From positions 1 through 6,811 of the forward strand of contig CACZQQ010000341.1 in NCBI GenBank assembly GCA_902783355.1: a stretch of DNA of 6,811 nt, read 5' to 3'. Source of the DNA: an uncultured bacterium. GTDB lineage: Bacteria > Verrucomicrobiota > Lentisphaeria > Oligosphaerales > Oligosphaeraceae. A program made the translations under genes and the position numbers. The notes under the pieces are model-generated. The model saw only the letters and a list, made by a program, of their open reading frames with translations. It made no database searches and was not told the origin of the DNA. Position 1 is the stretch's first letter. Each line of letters begins with the position of its first letter. Below, piece after piece: positions 1 to 6,659 of this stretch.

Positions 1-569
1 CCTCTGGCTGCGGCCGCCGCGAAGCATGTCTCTAACTCCTTGTCTGTCAATAAGTTAAGTATTTCCTCATGTCGGTCGAAGTAGCCGATGGGGGTGAAGG
101 GGTGGGCGAAGGCGAAGGGGAAGGGGACCGTGTCGCAGCAGTGGCGGAAGTGGCGCACGAGCAGGCGCGCTATCTCCGCGCTGTCGGTCAGGTCGGCGGG
201 GCGCGTGAGGCCGGCGAAGTTGAAGTGGTTGTGGGGGATGAGGATGAACTCGAAGAGGCTGGCGTGGTCGGGATGGAGGCCGACGGTGCCGTCGTCCTGC
301 AGTTCCGTCTCGCAGCCGAAATGGAGCTTGACGGCGGTGCCCTTCTGGAGCTGATGCAACTTTTCACGGAGAGGCAGGAGGCGCTCCACCGTCTGTCCGC
401 TGTACCAGCTGTTGCCGCCGGGGACGGCCGTGTCCCATGTGTGGTCGGTGAAGCAGGCCTCGCGGATGCCTGCGGCTTCCAGCGCGGCGAGCTGCGCCTC
501 GGGCGTCGCCGTCGGCTGTCCGCAGCGCGACAGGTTCGTGTGCAGATGGAAATCGTGGGGGGCGTTCAT
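1..569 (-). CDS. PHP-domain phosphoesterase (histidinol-phosphatase-like), C-terminus beyond the left edge
   Basis: The frame opens at the ATG at 569-567 and stays open to base 3, giving 189 residues with no stop; the gene continues past the left edge. PHP metal-site motifs appear in order: DFHLHTN (H8, H10), FTDH (D42, H43), FGCETEL (E87), IPHNHFN (H113, H115) and FAHPF (H156). The final D-x-H ligand motif expected near the C-terminus has not been reached. PHP proteins use a polynuclear metal centre to hydrolyse phosphate esters; histidinol phosphatases and many uncharacterised sugar-phosphate or nucleotide phosphatases share this fold, so the substrate is unknown. There is no signal peptide, so it is probably cytoplasmic. 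No good Shine-Dalgarno precedes the ATG; the nearest candidate is GGAC about 10 nt upstream, at the edge of an inverted repeat. The start is chosen because the HxH motif normally lies within the first ten residues. It is the last gene seen of the minus-strand cluster. Codons 170-181 are unusually AT-rich (ATA, CTT, TTA, TTG, ACA) compared with the rest of the gene. Confidence 0.88.
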   Translation of the reverse strand, partial: MNAPHDFHLHTNLSRCGQPTATPEAQLAALEAAGIREACFTDHTWDTAVPGGNSWYSGQTVERLLPLREKLHQLQKGTAVKLHFGCETELQDDGTVGLHPDHASLFEFILIPHNHFNFAGLTRPADLTDSAEIARLLVRHFRHCCDTVPFPFAFAHPFTPIGYFDRHEEILNLLTDKELETCFAAAAAR

Positions 570-578
570 GGTTAATTC

Positions 579-668
579 AGTCCACAAAATACACAAAACA
601 TACAAAATGCACAAAAAAGAAGGTTGATTTAATGTTTTATTTTGCGTGTTTCGTGTGTTTTGTGGACT
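579..668. repeat. Palindromic array of 9-bp CACAAAAYA units (30-bp inverted repeat)
   Basis: The arms 579-608 and 639-668 are inverted copies matching at 26 of 30 positions; all four differences are transitions. Each arm begins AGTC and continues as 9-bp units. The left side has four units: CACAAAATA (583-591), CACAAAACA (592-600), TACAAAATG (601-609) and CACAAAAAA (610-618). The right side, read on the minus strand, has three: CACAAAACA (664-656), CACGAAACA (655-647) and CGCAAAATA (646-638). The array is an AT-rich island in GC-rich surroundings. It fills the gap between the TIM barrel gene and the PHP gene, overlaps the former's TAG stop (669-667) and ends 9 nt before the latter's ATG. It could fold as a long hairpin in mRNA. 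No U-run follows the stem, so it is not a standard intrinsic terminator. Confidence 0.85.
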
Positions 669-1575
669 AATCTAGGGCGGCGTATTCTTCGGCGAGGCGC
701 TGGCATTGGGCGTGCGCCTCCTGCAGGAACTGGCGGATGGTCGCTTCGGGAAGGTTGTAGTAGGCGGTTCCCGGCCGATGGAAGTGCGTGGAACGCAAGG
801 AGAACTCGAAGCTGAGGATGTCCTTGTAGGCGGAATGGCGGACGAGGCGCAGGACGTAGGGCCAGTCCACATTGCCGTTGTCGAAGCAGGGCGGCATGTG
901 GAGGTCCTTCACGCCGTCGTTGTCGTGGAGGTGGATGGCGGCCATGCGCCCCGCGTGGCGCTCCGCGATGGCGTAGCCCTGGTGGGGCGTGTGCATGTGG
1001 GCGTGGCCGCTGTCGAAGCAGTAGCCGAGCGTCGCCGTCGGATACTCCGCCAGAATGCGGTCGAGCAGTTCGCCGTTGTCGCCTGGCAGGTTCTCCAGCG
1101 CCAGAACGCACCCTGCGGCTGCAAATTCGGGCAGGAGCGTGTCGAGGGAGCGGCGCATCGCGTCGTAGCGGGCCTCGGTCTCGCGGCGGTAGGCCGCCGC
1201 GCCGTCCGCCGCCAGCCGCCGCTCGTCCAGATAGGCGGGATGGACGACGACGGCGCCGCTGGCGCCCCACGCCTGATGCATGCGGAGGGCGTCGCGCACG
1301 AGGTCGAGGGCGGGCAGGCGCAGCGCGTCGTCCGTGGAAGTCCACTGGTACTTGCCGCCGGCGCTGGCGTGGATGTCCACGACGCCGAGCCCCTCCTCCA
1401 GGAGCCAGAGGCCGATTCCCGCCAGCTCGGCGTCGGCGTGCGGCTTTTCGGAGGCGAATTCATGGCCCCAATGGAGATGTGTGAATCCGGCCTGCGCGGC
1501 CAGATGGCACCAGCGTCGCGCCTCGCCGCCGCGGTCGCAGAAGTCGCTGTAGATGGCGAAGGGGAGGGTTCCCAT
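667..1575 (-). CDS. Sugar phosphate isomerase/epimerase-like TIM barrel protein
   Basis: This 302-residue protein has the pattern of the xylose-isomerase-like / AP-endonuclease-2 TIM barrel superfamily. Each putative metal-site segment sits at the end of a predicted beta strand: VVDIHAS (H69), VVVHPA (H112), LALENLPGDN (E161), CFDSGHAHMH (D188, H191), IHLHDNDGVKD (H215, H217, D218, D220) and SFEFS (E257). Family members interconvert ketoses or epimers such as keto-sugars, inosose or hydroxypyruvate using a divalent metal; the substrate here cannot be named. Length is normal for the family and there is no signal peptide, so it is cytoplasmic. The start is supported by AAGGA (1588-1584) with an 8-nt gap to the ATG. 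That site lies in the last two codons of the symporter gene, whose stop is 4 bp upstream, so co-transcription and translational coupling are likely. Its stop codon overlaps the repeat array. A DNA-repair endonuclease IV role is less likely given the context and the divergent motifs. Confidence 0.87.
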   Translation of the reverse strand: MGTLPFAIYSDFCDRGGEARRWCHLAAQAGFTHLHWGHEFASEKPHADAELAGIGLWLLEEGLGVVDIHASAGGKYQWTSTDDALRLPALDLVRDALRMHQAWGASGAVVVHPAYLDERRLAADGAAAYRRETEARYDAMRRSLDTLLPEFAAAGCVLALENLPGDNGELLDRILAEYPTATLGYCFDSGHAHMHTPHQGYAIAERHAGRMAAIHLHDNDGVKDLHMPPCFDNGNVDWPYVLRLVRHSAYKDILSFEFSLRSTHFHRPGTAYYNLPEATIRQFLQEAHAQCQRLAEEYAALD

Positions 1576-1579
1576 GGCG

Positions 1580-3373
1580 TCAGTCCTTCTTTTCGGAGAG
1601 GATTTCGTCGTTGAGGCTGCCGACGACGAGGCCCTGCCACTTTTCGCGCGGCTGGACGGGGCAGAAGCGGAGGATGATGAAGCCGAGGATGAGGGGGATC
1701 GGGAGGCCGAAGCTGAAGCTGCGGGCGCGCGGCACTTCGTTGATGAGGGTGTTGCTGTAGAGATACCAGATGAGCATGCCGCAGCCGAGGCCGAGGAGGA
1801 CCATGCTGATGGCGGAGCAGGTGATGGCGAGGGTGCGGCGCTTTCGCCACGAGGCCTTCAGCAACGGCAGCAGCAGCACGGCGCCCGCCAGCAGGTAGGG
1901 CCAGACGTGGATGGCGGGCAGGGGGCCTGCCCAGCCGAAGCCGACGGACGGGTCGTTCTCGTAGGCGTGCAGGGAGGAGCGCGAGAGCGCGTACCAGCAG
2001 TTCCACGCGATGGTCTCGCCGAGGGCGAAGATGGTGATGGCCCAGACCAGCTTGGAGTTGGCGCGCTTGGAGAGGACGGCGTAGAGGTAGGCGGGCAGGA
2101 TGGCGGCGCCCAGCAGGTAGAAGAGGGTGCCGACCTCCGAGACGGACTGCTGCAGCCACTTGCCGGAGTAGTCCAGCGCCAGCGCCAGCAGCGTGCCGAA
2201 GACGCCGATGACGACGGTGGCGATGCGCAGCACCTGGAACTCCTTGGCCTCGCTCATGTTCTTGTTGATGAACTTGCGGTGGAACTCGCGCACCCACAGG
2301 CCGGCCATGGAGTTGGTGGCGCCGCTGACCGTGCTCATGATGGCCGCCAGCATCGCCGCCATGAAGAGGCCCGCGAAGGGCGTCGGCAGATAGTCGCGGA
2401 TGAAGATGAAGAAGGCGTTGTCGCCCTGGTTGAAGCCGATTTCGGGGTTGGGGTTCTGGTGGTAGTATGTCCAGAGGGCCCAGCCGATGAAGGTCAGCAG
2501 GACGCTGGTGGCCATGCCGGAGAAGATGGAGACCAGCTGCGACTTGAGGCCCTCCTTCCAGTTCTTGCAGCTCAGGTAGAGCTGGATGGCCATCTGGTTG
2601 CTGCACGCGTCCACCAGCACGCCTGAGATCATGCCCCACAGCAGCAGCCAGAAGAGGAGGCGCACGTAGGGGGAGAGCGTGTAGAATTCCGCCTGGCGGA
2701 ACTGCGGCATGCCGTGGCCGTTGATCCACGCCGTGTGGACGGCCTCCCATGCGCCGCCCTTGATCTTGACGCAGAGGATGACCACGATGGCGATGAGGCC
2801 GCCGAAGGTGATGAAGGCCTGGAAGACGTCCGTCCAGACGATGGCCTTGCTGCCGCCGATGAAGCAGCAGGTCACGCCCACGACGGCCACCAGCAGGATG
2901 GAGAACCACGTCGGCCAGCCGAAGGCGCCCGCGAAGATCTTGGAGGAGGTGAAGAGGACCATGGCGATGTAGATGACGCGCGTGTAGAAGCTGGAGAAGG
3001 CGACGATGCCGCGCACGGAGCGGTCGTAGCGGTATTCGAGGTACTCGTAGGGGGTGAAGCTCTTCAGGCGGAAGTAGAAGCGCGCGAAGAGCATGTAGCA
3101 TGGGATGGAGAGGAAGGGGCCGACGAAGGAGCCGAGGAAGTTGAGGGTCAGGCCGTGGTTGTAGGTCTCGCCGGGCGAGGCGACGATGGAGATGGAGCTG
3201 AAGAGCGCCATCATCGAGGCGATGCCCACCGCCCACGCCGGCATGCTCCGTCCGCCCAGCAGATAGGTCTCCGCGTTCTTCTTCTCCCGCGAGAAGTAGA
3301 TGCCGATGGCGATGACGACGGTGGTGTAGATGGCGACGACGGCGTAGTCGATCCACTGGTGGTTGAAATGCAT
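1580..3373 (-). CDS. Sodium:solute symporter (SSS family)
   Basis: This is a 597-residue polytopic membrane protein of the SSS (SLC5-like) family, which imports sugars, sialic acid, amino acids or carboxylates with sodium. Family signatures visible are YLLGGRSMPAWAVG at 37-50, the FIGGSKAIVWTDVFQAF segment at 171-187 (the SSS 'GG-KAVVWTD-Q' motif) and AAIMSTVSGATNSMA at 343-357, where S347/T348 fall where the Na2 sodium-site hydroxyls are expected. I count about 14-15 hydrophobic helices, roughly at 9-28, 44-64, 79-100, 122-146, 155-173, 183-203, 239-257, 282-303, 333-355, 381-400, 412-434, 441-462, 488-506, 514-538 and 555-571. The length suits the long SSS members with extra C-terminal helices. 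The start has AAGGA (3387-3383) 9 nt upstream. It lies 141 bp after the secreted propeller gene and 4 bp before the TIM barrel gene, which suggests uptake of a product made by the former and used by the latter. Substrate class is not determinable from sequence alone. Confidence 0.93.
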   Translation of the reverse strand: MHFNHQWIDYAVVAIYTTVVIAIGIYFSREKKNAETYLLGGRSMPAWAVGIASMMALFSSISIVASPGETYNHGLTLNFLGSFVGPFLSIPCYMLFARFYFRLKSFTPYEYLEYRYDRSVRGIVAFSSFYTRVIYIAMVLFTSSKIFAGAFGWPTWFSILLVAVVGVTCCFIGGSKAIVWTDVFQAFITFGGLIAIVVILCVKIKGGAWEAVHTAWINGHGMPQFRQAEFYTLSPYVRLLFWLLLWGMISGVLVDACSNQMAIQLYLSCKNWKEGLKSQLVSIFSGMATSVLLTFIGWALWTYYHQNPNPEIGFNQGDNAFFIFIRDYLPTPFAGLFMAAMLAAIMSTVSGATNSMAGLWVREFHRKFINKNMSEAKEFQVLRIATVVIGVFGTLLALALDYSGKWLQQSVSEVGTLFYLLGAAILPAYLYAVLSKRANSKLVWAITIFALGETIAWNCWYALSRSSLHAYENDPSVGFGWAGPLPAIHVWPYLLAGAVLLLPLLKASWRKRRTLAITCSAISMVLLGLGCGMLIWYLYSNTLINEVPRARSFSFGLPIPLILGFIILRFCPVQPREKWQGLVVGSLNDEILSEKKD

Positions 3374-3436
3374 GGCGCGGGTTCCTTGTGGGTGGTGTTA
3401 TTGGGGTGGAGTTTTTCCGTGCGGGGGTACAAGCGA

Positions 3437-3455
3437 CGGGGGCTTGGCGCCCCCG
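3437..3455. repeat. GC-only hairpin upstream of the symporter gene
   Basis: A perfect 7-bp inverted repeat, CGGGGGC (3437-3443) and GCCCCCG (3449-3455), encloses a 5-nt loop. It sits in the 141-bp gap between the propeller gene and the symporter gene, about 64 bp before the symporter ATG. No T-run follows on the minus strand, so an intrinsic terminator is doubtful. An mRNA-stability or partial attenuation role between the two genes is possible, but this is inference. Confidence 0.5.
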
Positions 3456-3483
3456 AACCCCTGCCTGGTGTGAATGCGGGCAT

Positions 3484-3503
3484 CGGGGAGGAGGGCATCC
3501 CCG
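3484..3503. repeat. Short GC hairpin just after the propeller gene
   Basis: A 6-bp inverted repeat, CGGGGA (3484-3489) and TCCCCG (3498-3503), has an 8-nt loop and begins 12 nt after the stop codon of the propeller gene in the direction of transcription. A 7-bp direct repeat GGGCATC (3478-3484 and 3494-3500) overlaps it. It has no T-tract. It could mark the 3' end of a processed transcript; the evidence is only structural. Confidence 0.35.
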
Positions 3504-3514
3504 TCATCTGTCAA

Positions 3515-6500
3515 TCATTCCCCTGCGAAGATGAGGGAATATAATTCCGCGTCGGCCATCTGGAGGCGGACGCGGAAGGGCTGGGCGGGCAGCGTGTCGA
3601 AGAGGGGCGCCTCGGCGGCGTCCGTGCCGCCTTCCAGCCGTTTCGTGAAGCCCTCGATGGCCTTGCCGGCGGCGTCCACTAGCGCGAATTCCGCATGGCC
3701 GTTCGCGCCGACCTTGACGTTGGCCAGCAGGCGGCCCTTGGCGGTGACGGCGAGGGTGGTGGCTTCCGCGCCCTCCGCGCCTGCGACCGCCTTGAACCAG
3801 CCGTCCTTGCGGTAGCGCGCGTAGGCGAGGCTGCCGCCGGCCTTGTGGCAGTGGTCGGCGAGTCCCTCGTAGCCGCCCGCCTCCTGGAAGAACGGCCACT
3901 TCTCGATGCCGCGCGGCCCCAGCGTCTTGTGGAGGAAGTCGGCCGTCACGCGCTCCACGTCCGGCACGAAGCAGGTGATCTGGGCGGCCTGGAAGTGGTA
4001 GAAGGCGTCCACGCGGCCGAGAATCTGGATGACGTCGTTGCCCTCCTCGATGGAGGACATGAGCGGATGCATTTCGTCGTAGGCGACGTTGATGCATCCC
4101 GCGTCGAAGGAGCCGAAGGGGCCGTTCTCCGCGAAGACGGGGCCCTCCACCTTGTTCCAGCAGCCGCCGTCCCACGAGTAGGCGAGGGCGATGTCCATGG
4201 CCTGCTCGGTACTCTTGTAGCGGAGGACGAAGGCGAGGAAGAGGCCGTTGGCCTGGCGGAGGCGGACGACCGTGGCGCCGTACTGCTGGCTGGCGGGGTC
4301 GTCCTCCTCCGTGGGCGGCGTCAGGACGGTCTGCTCGTAGGAGAGGCCGTCGGAGGTCTTCCAGATGTTGACGAGGCGGAGGCCGTCCATGTTGTCGTAG
4401 GCGGGCGTGTTGTAGGGGGCGTTCGCCTTGAGCCAGCGCGCGTGGGCGAAGTAGAGCGCCTTGCCGTCGTCGGAGAGCCACTGGCCGACGAAGTTGTCGT
4501 GGGTGGCGTCGGCGTCCTCTATGTCGCCGACGGGCGGCTTGTCGGTCAGCATGGGCTTGGGGTCGACGACGAGCGATTCGGTGGGCGAGCGGCGCCAGAT
4601 CTTGTAGGTGGCGCGCGGGATGGCCTGCATGCAGCCCCAGTCCTGCGTCGAGTTCTTCCACATGATGGTGTTGTTGGCGACCGCGCCCGAGTAGCGGAAC
4701 TTCAGTTGGTGGATGTCGATGGGGCCGTGCTTCGCGGGGTCGTAGAACTGGAACTTCTCGGGGCGGACGGTGCCCTTGTAGTCCCAGTCCGGCTCGGCCG
4801 CCTTGGGCGGATGCTCCGCGACGCGGACGCTGTGCCCCTCGTGCCACGAGGGCCTGCCCTCCAGCCGCTGGACGGTCCATTTGTTGGCGGCGAGGTCGTC
4901 GGTGGTGGCGCGCCAGTAGCGCTTGCCGTCGGCGCTCCAGGCGCGGTCAAGCGTGTAGTAGTCGATGAAGACCTTGCCGCCGCTGCGCGCGATGGCGGTG
5001 GCGATGTAGGAGTATTCGTCGTCGCGGCCGCCCCAGGGGAGGACCTGCGTGACGGTGGCGCGGCCGCCCTCGGGCGCGAAGCCCTTTTCGTCGCTGAAGT
5101 AGGGGCCGTCGGGGAAGAGCATCTTCTTGCCTGTCATACTGATGGGTCCTTCCGGCCTGGGCGCCTCCGCGAATTTCGGGAAGTAGCGCAGGACGCGCCT
5201 GATGGTGCCGTTGGACTCCCCCGAGTCGTCCGCGACGGTGATGACGTATTCGCCGGCGGCAAGCCCCTCCAGCGGGAAGGAGACGACATGCTCGCCTTTG
5301 TTGATAACTACTTGGCGTTCAGGGAGTTGTGGAACCTCCTTGCCGTCGCGGGTGGCGGCGCTGACGCGGACGGGCATCGGCCGCCCGTCCTCCCGCTTGT
5401 TGAAGAGGTGGAGGTTCGCCTCGCTCTGCGTCTGCCAGTAGGCGGCGCGGAACTCGCCTTCGAGGTTGCTGCGGAAGAGATGCGCCTTCTCGCCCTGGCT
5501 GGCGTAGAGCGCCCCCAGCACCTGCAGCGACCGCAGCCCGATGGTGCAGGAGTCGCCCGCCGTGATGACGATTTCCGCGTTCTGCAGCTCCGAGCGGACG
5601 AAATTCTCCTCCAGCGTCTTCTCCTCGCCGCGGACGATCTGGCGCTTGAGGAGCTGCTGGCGGCCGCTGCCGGCGGCGTCCATCCCGTAGAACTCCACGT
5701 TCAGGTTGGGCGTCTTGCCCTGCAGGTGGAGCAGGAGCGAGCACAGCGGCACGGGGCGCAGGAAGGTGATGTTGATCTTGGCGGGCACCGTGAAGCGCAG
5801 CGGCTCCTTCAGCACGCCGTCCTCATGCGCGATTTCCTGTCCGTTGACGGTGACGACGGCGCCCTTTGTGCCGTCGACGCGGTTGGCGGTGACCATCTCG
5901 TTTTCCACAAAGACCTGCAGGTCGTCGACATCGAAGGAGGTGCTTTCAGGCGGCGCATTGCCGAGGACGAACTTGCGGATGCCCCTGTCCAGCAGGAAGG
6001 GGAAGGCGACGTCGCTCTTCTGGACGGTGCCGTCGGCGCGCGTCACCTGGAAGGCGTAGCACTTCTGGCTGACGTCGAAGCGGATGTCGAAGTCGAACCA
6101 CTCCCCTTCGGGCGGCAGCGCGATGTTGGAGTCGATCCAGTTGCGGTTGGCGTCGTAGCCCGTGATGTGGCCGTTCTTCATGGCGAAGCCGCCGTTGGCC
6201 TGGTTGTCGTAGGCGGAGAAGAGCATGTAGGCGGCGGGGGTTGCGGTGGCGCGGCAGCGCAGATGCAGGCGGTAGTTGTGGAAGTCGGGGATGTTCCACA
6301 GCCGCATGAAGGGGATTTCGCGCAGGCCGGCCGCCGTGCGCTCAAGGTGCAGATAGTGGCCGGAGCCATTCTCGTGCGGGACGATGGCATAGCCCACGGG
6401 CAGGGGCGCGCGCACGCCGTCCACGGTGGAGACCTTTTCCGCCGCCGGCTTCCATTCGCCCTCGAAGTCGTTGGATAGATAGAGATATTCGGACGCGGTG

Positions 6501-6547
6501 GCGCAGAGGGCGGCCAGCAGGAGGCAGAGCAGGCAGGCTTTCTTCAT
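3515..6547 (-). CDS. Secreted multi-domain sialidase-like / five-bladed-propeller glycoside hydrolase candidate
   Basis: This 1010-residue protein starts with a Sec signal peptide (KK at 2-3, hydrophobic 4-15, likely cleavage A-T-A|S near 18). Cysteines 8 and 15 are not in a proper lipobox. Residues about 20-215 look like a concanavalin/LamG-type beta-sandwich with aromatic strands and a closing DVDDLQVF. Residues about 225-345 form a second beta-rich module and about 355-455 an Ig-like module ending AGEYVITVADDSGE. Residues about 470-890 carry propeller-like repeats: YSYIATAIARSGGKVF, WLSDDGKALYFAHARW (690-705), WKTSDGLSYEQ (729-739) and AYSWDGGCWNKVEGPVF (789-805). The last two resemble degenerate Asp-boxes as in BNR/sialidase or GH32/43-type propellers. 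Residues about 925-1007, with GRLLANVKV, LVDAAGKAIEGF and ADAELYSLIF, resemble the small C-terminal beta-domain that ends many planctomycete and verrucomicrobial GH32-like or sialidase-like proteins. I cannot assign a catalytic triad, so the enzyme activity is unproven; a glycan-binding protein is an alternative. The start is backed by the signal peptide and an AGGA 7 nt upstream. Confidence 0.85.
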   Translation of the reverse strand: MKKACLLCLLLAALCATASEYLYLSNDFEGEWKPAAEKVSTVDGVRAPLPVGYAIVPHENGSGHYLHLERTAAGLREIPFMRLWNIPDFHNYRLHLRCRATATPAAYMLFSAYDNQANGGFAMKNGHITGYDANRNWIDSNIALPPEGEWFDFDIRFDVSQKCYAFQVTRADGTVQKSDVAFPFLLDRGIRKFVLGNAPPESTSFDVDDLQVFVENEMVTANRVDGTKGAVVTVNGQEIAHEDGVLKEPLRFTVPAKINITFLRPVPLCSLLLHLQGKTPNLNVEFYGMDAAGSGRQQLLKRQIVRGEEKTLEENFVRSELQNAEIVITAGDSCTIGLRSLQVLGALYASQGEKAHLFRSNLEGEFRAAYWQTQSEANLHLFNKREDGRPMPVRVSAATRDGKEVPQLPERQVVINKGEHVVSFPLEGLAAGEYVITVADDSGESNGTIRRVLRYFPKFAEAPRPEGPISMTGKKMLFPDGPYFSDEKGFAPEGGRATVTQVLPWGGRDDEYSYIATAIARSGGKVFIDYYTLDRAWSADGKRYWRATTDDLAANKWTVQRLEGRPSWHEGHSVRVAEHPPKAAEPDWDYKGTVRPEKFQFYDPAKHGPIDIHQLKFRYSGAVANNTIMWKNSTQDWGCMQAIPRATYKIWRRSPTESLVVDPKPMLTDKPPVGDIEDADATHDNFVGQWLSDDGKALYFAHARWLKANAPYNTPAYDNMDGLRLVNIWKTSDGLSYEQTVLTPPTEEDDPASQQYGATVVRLRQANGLFLAFVLRYKSTEQAMDIALAYSWDGGCWNKVEGPVFAENGPFGSFDAGCINVAYDEMHPLMSSIEEGNDVIQILGRVDAFYHFQAAQITCFVPDVERVTADFLHKTLGPRGIEKWPFFQEAGGYEGLADHCHKAGGSLAYARYRKDGWFKAVAGAEGAEATTLAVTAKGRLLANVKVGANGHAEFALVDAAGKAIEGFTKRLEGGTDAAEAPLFDTLPAQPFRVRLQMADAELYSLIFAGE

Positions 6548-6564
6548 TCCTTATTCCTATTATA
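6548..6564 (-). promoter_or_regulatory. AT-rich start region with TATAAT box and doubled ribosome-binding site
   Basis: Read on the minus strand, a perfect TATAAT (6564-6559) is followed by two purine boxes. AGGA at 6558-6555 is 7 nt before the ATG, and AAGGA at 6552-6548 touches the ATG directly. The first box has normal ribosome-binding spacing and supports the start at 6547. The TATAAT is only 11 nt from the ATG. If used as a -10 box it would give an almost leaderless transcript lacking the better-placed AGGA. No TTGACA-like element lies 16-18 bp further upstream. The ribosome-binding site is well supported; the promoter is weak. Confidence 0.35.
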
Positions 6565-6617
6565 TATAAGGTACTGTACGGTTTGGGGACAAAGAAAGGG
6601 AGCTGTTGCAATGCCTT

Positions 6618-6635
6618 TCAGGACGTCCGTCCTGA
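6618..6635. repeat. Perfect 7-bp hairpin inside the 6599-6697 element
   Basis: TCAGGAC (6618-6624) and GTCCTGA (6629-6635) form a perfect stem with a 4-nt loop GTCC. It lies in the spacer after the upstream partial gene and before the propeller gene. On the minus strand it is followed by AAGGCATTGCAAC rather than a T-run, so a classical terminator is not supported. It may contribute to termination or mRNA stability. Confidence 0.5.
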
Positions 6636-6640
6636 GTGCG

Positions 6641-6652
6641 CGGCCGCGGCCG
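6641..6652. repeat. Perfect 12-bp GC palindrome
   Basis: CGGCCGCGGCCG at 6641-6652 is identical to its own reverse complement and lies near the centre of the structured spacer. It consists only of G and C and may simply reflect base composition; a protein-binding dyad is possible but unsupported. Confidence 0.4.
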
Positions 6653-6659
6653 TGCATCT

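Noticed and set aside
69..575. 168-residue plus-strand open frame
   Set aside because: Antisense to the PHP frame, whose ordered metal-binding motifs are decisive.
579..668. CRISPR or tRNA in the AT-rich intergenic region
   Set aside because: The repeats are 9-bp contiguous units in inverted arrangement with no spacers, and there is no cloverleaf or T-loop sequence.
706..1614. 302-residue plus-strand open frame
   Set aside because: Antisense shadow of the TIM barrel gene with the same Val/Gly/Ala-rich composition and no start signals.
909..3356. 815-residue minus-strand open frame
   Set aside because: It runs in another frame through the symporter and isomerase genes, is dominated by Arg, His and Pro, lacks domain logic, and follows from the GC-rich codon bias of the true genes.
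3509..3514. Perfect TTGACA just after the propeller stop codon on the minus strand
   Set aside because: No TATAAT-like hexamer 16-18 bp downstream; that position is GC-rich.
3504..4880. 458-residue minus-strand open frame
   Set aside because: Arg/Pro/His-rich frame shadow inside the propeller gene.
3695..6478. 927-residue plus-strand open frame antisense to the propeller gene
   Set aside because: Rich in Val, Asp, Glu and Gly with no motifs; G/C-ending codons on the coding strand remove stop codons from this antisense frame. The minus-strand frame has a signal peptide and recognisable domains.
6571..6579. GTACTGTAC dyad upstream of the propeller gene as an operator
   Set aside because: GTAC is itself a palindrome, so two adjacent copies arise easily; there is no supporting second site.
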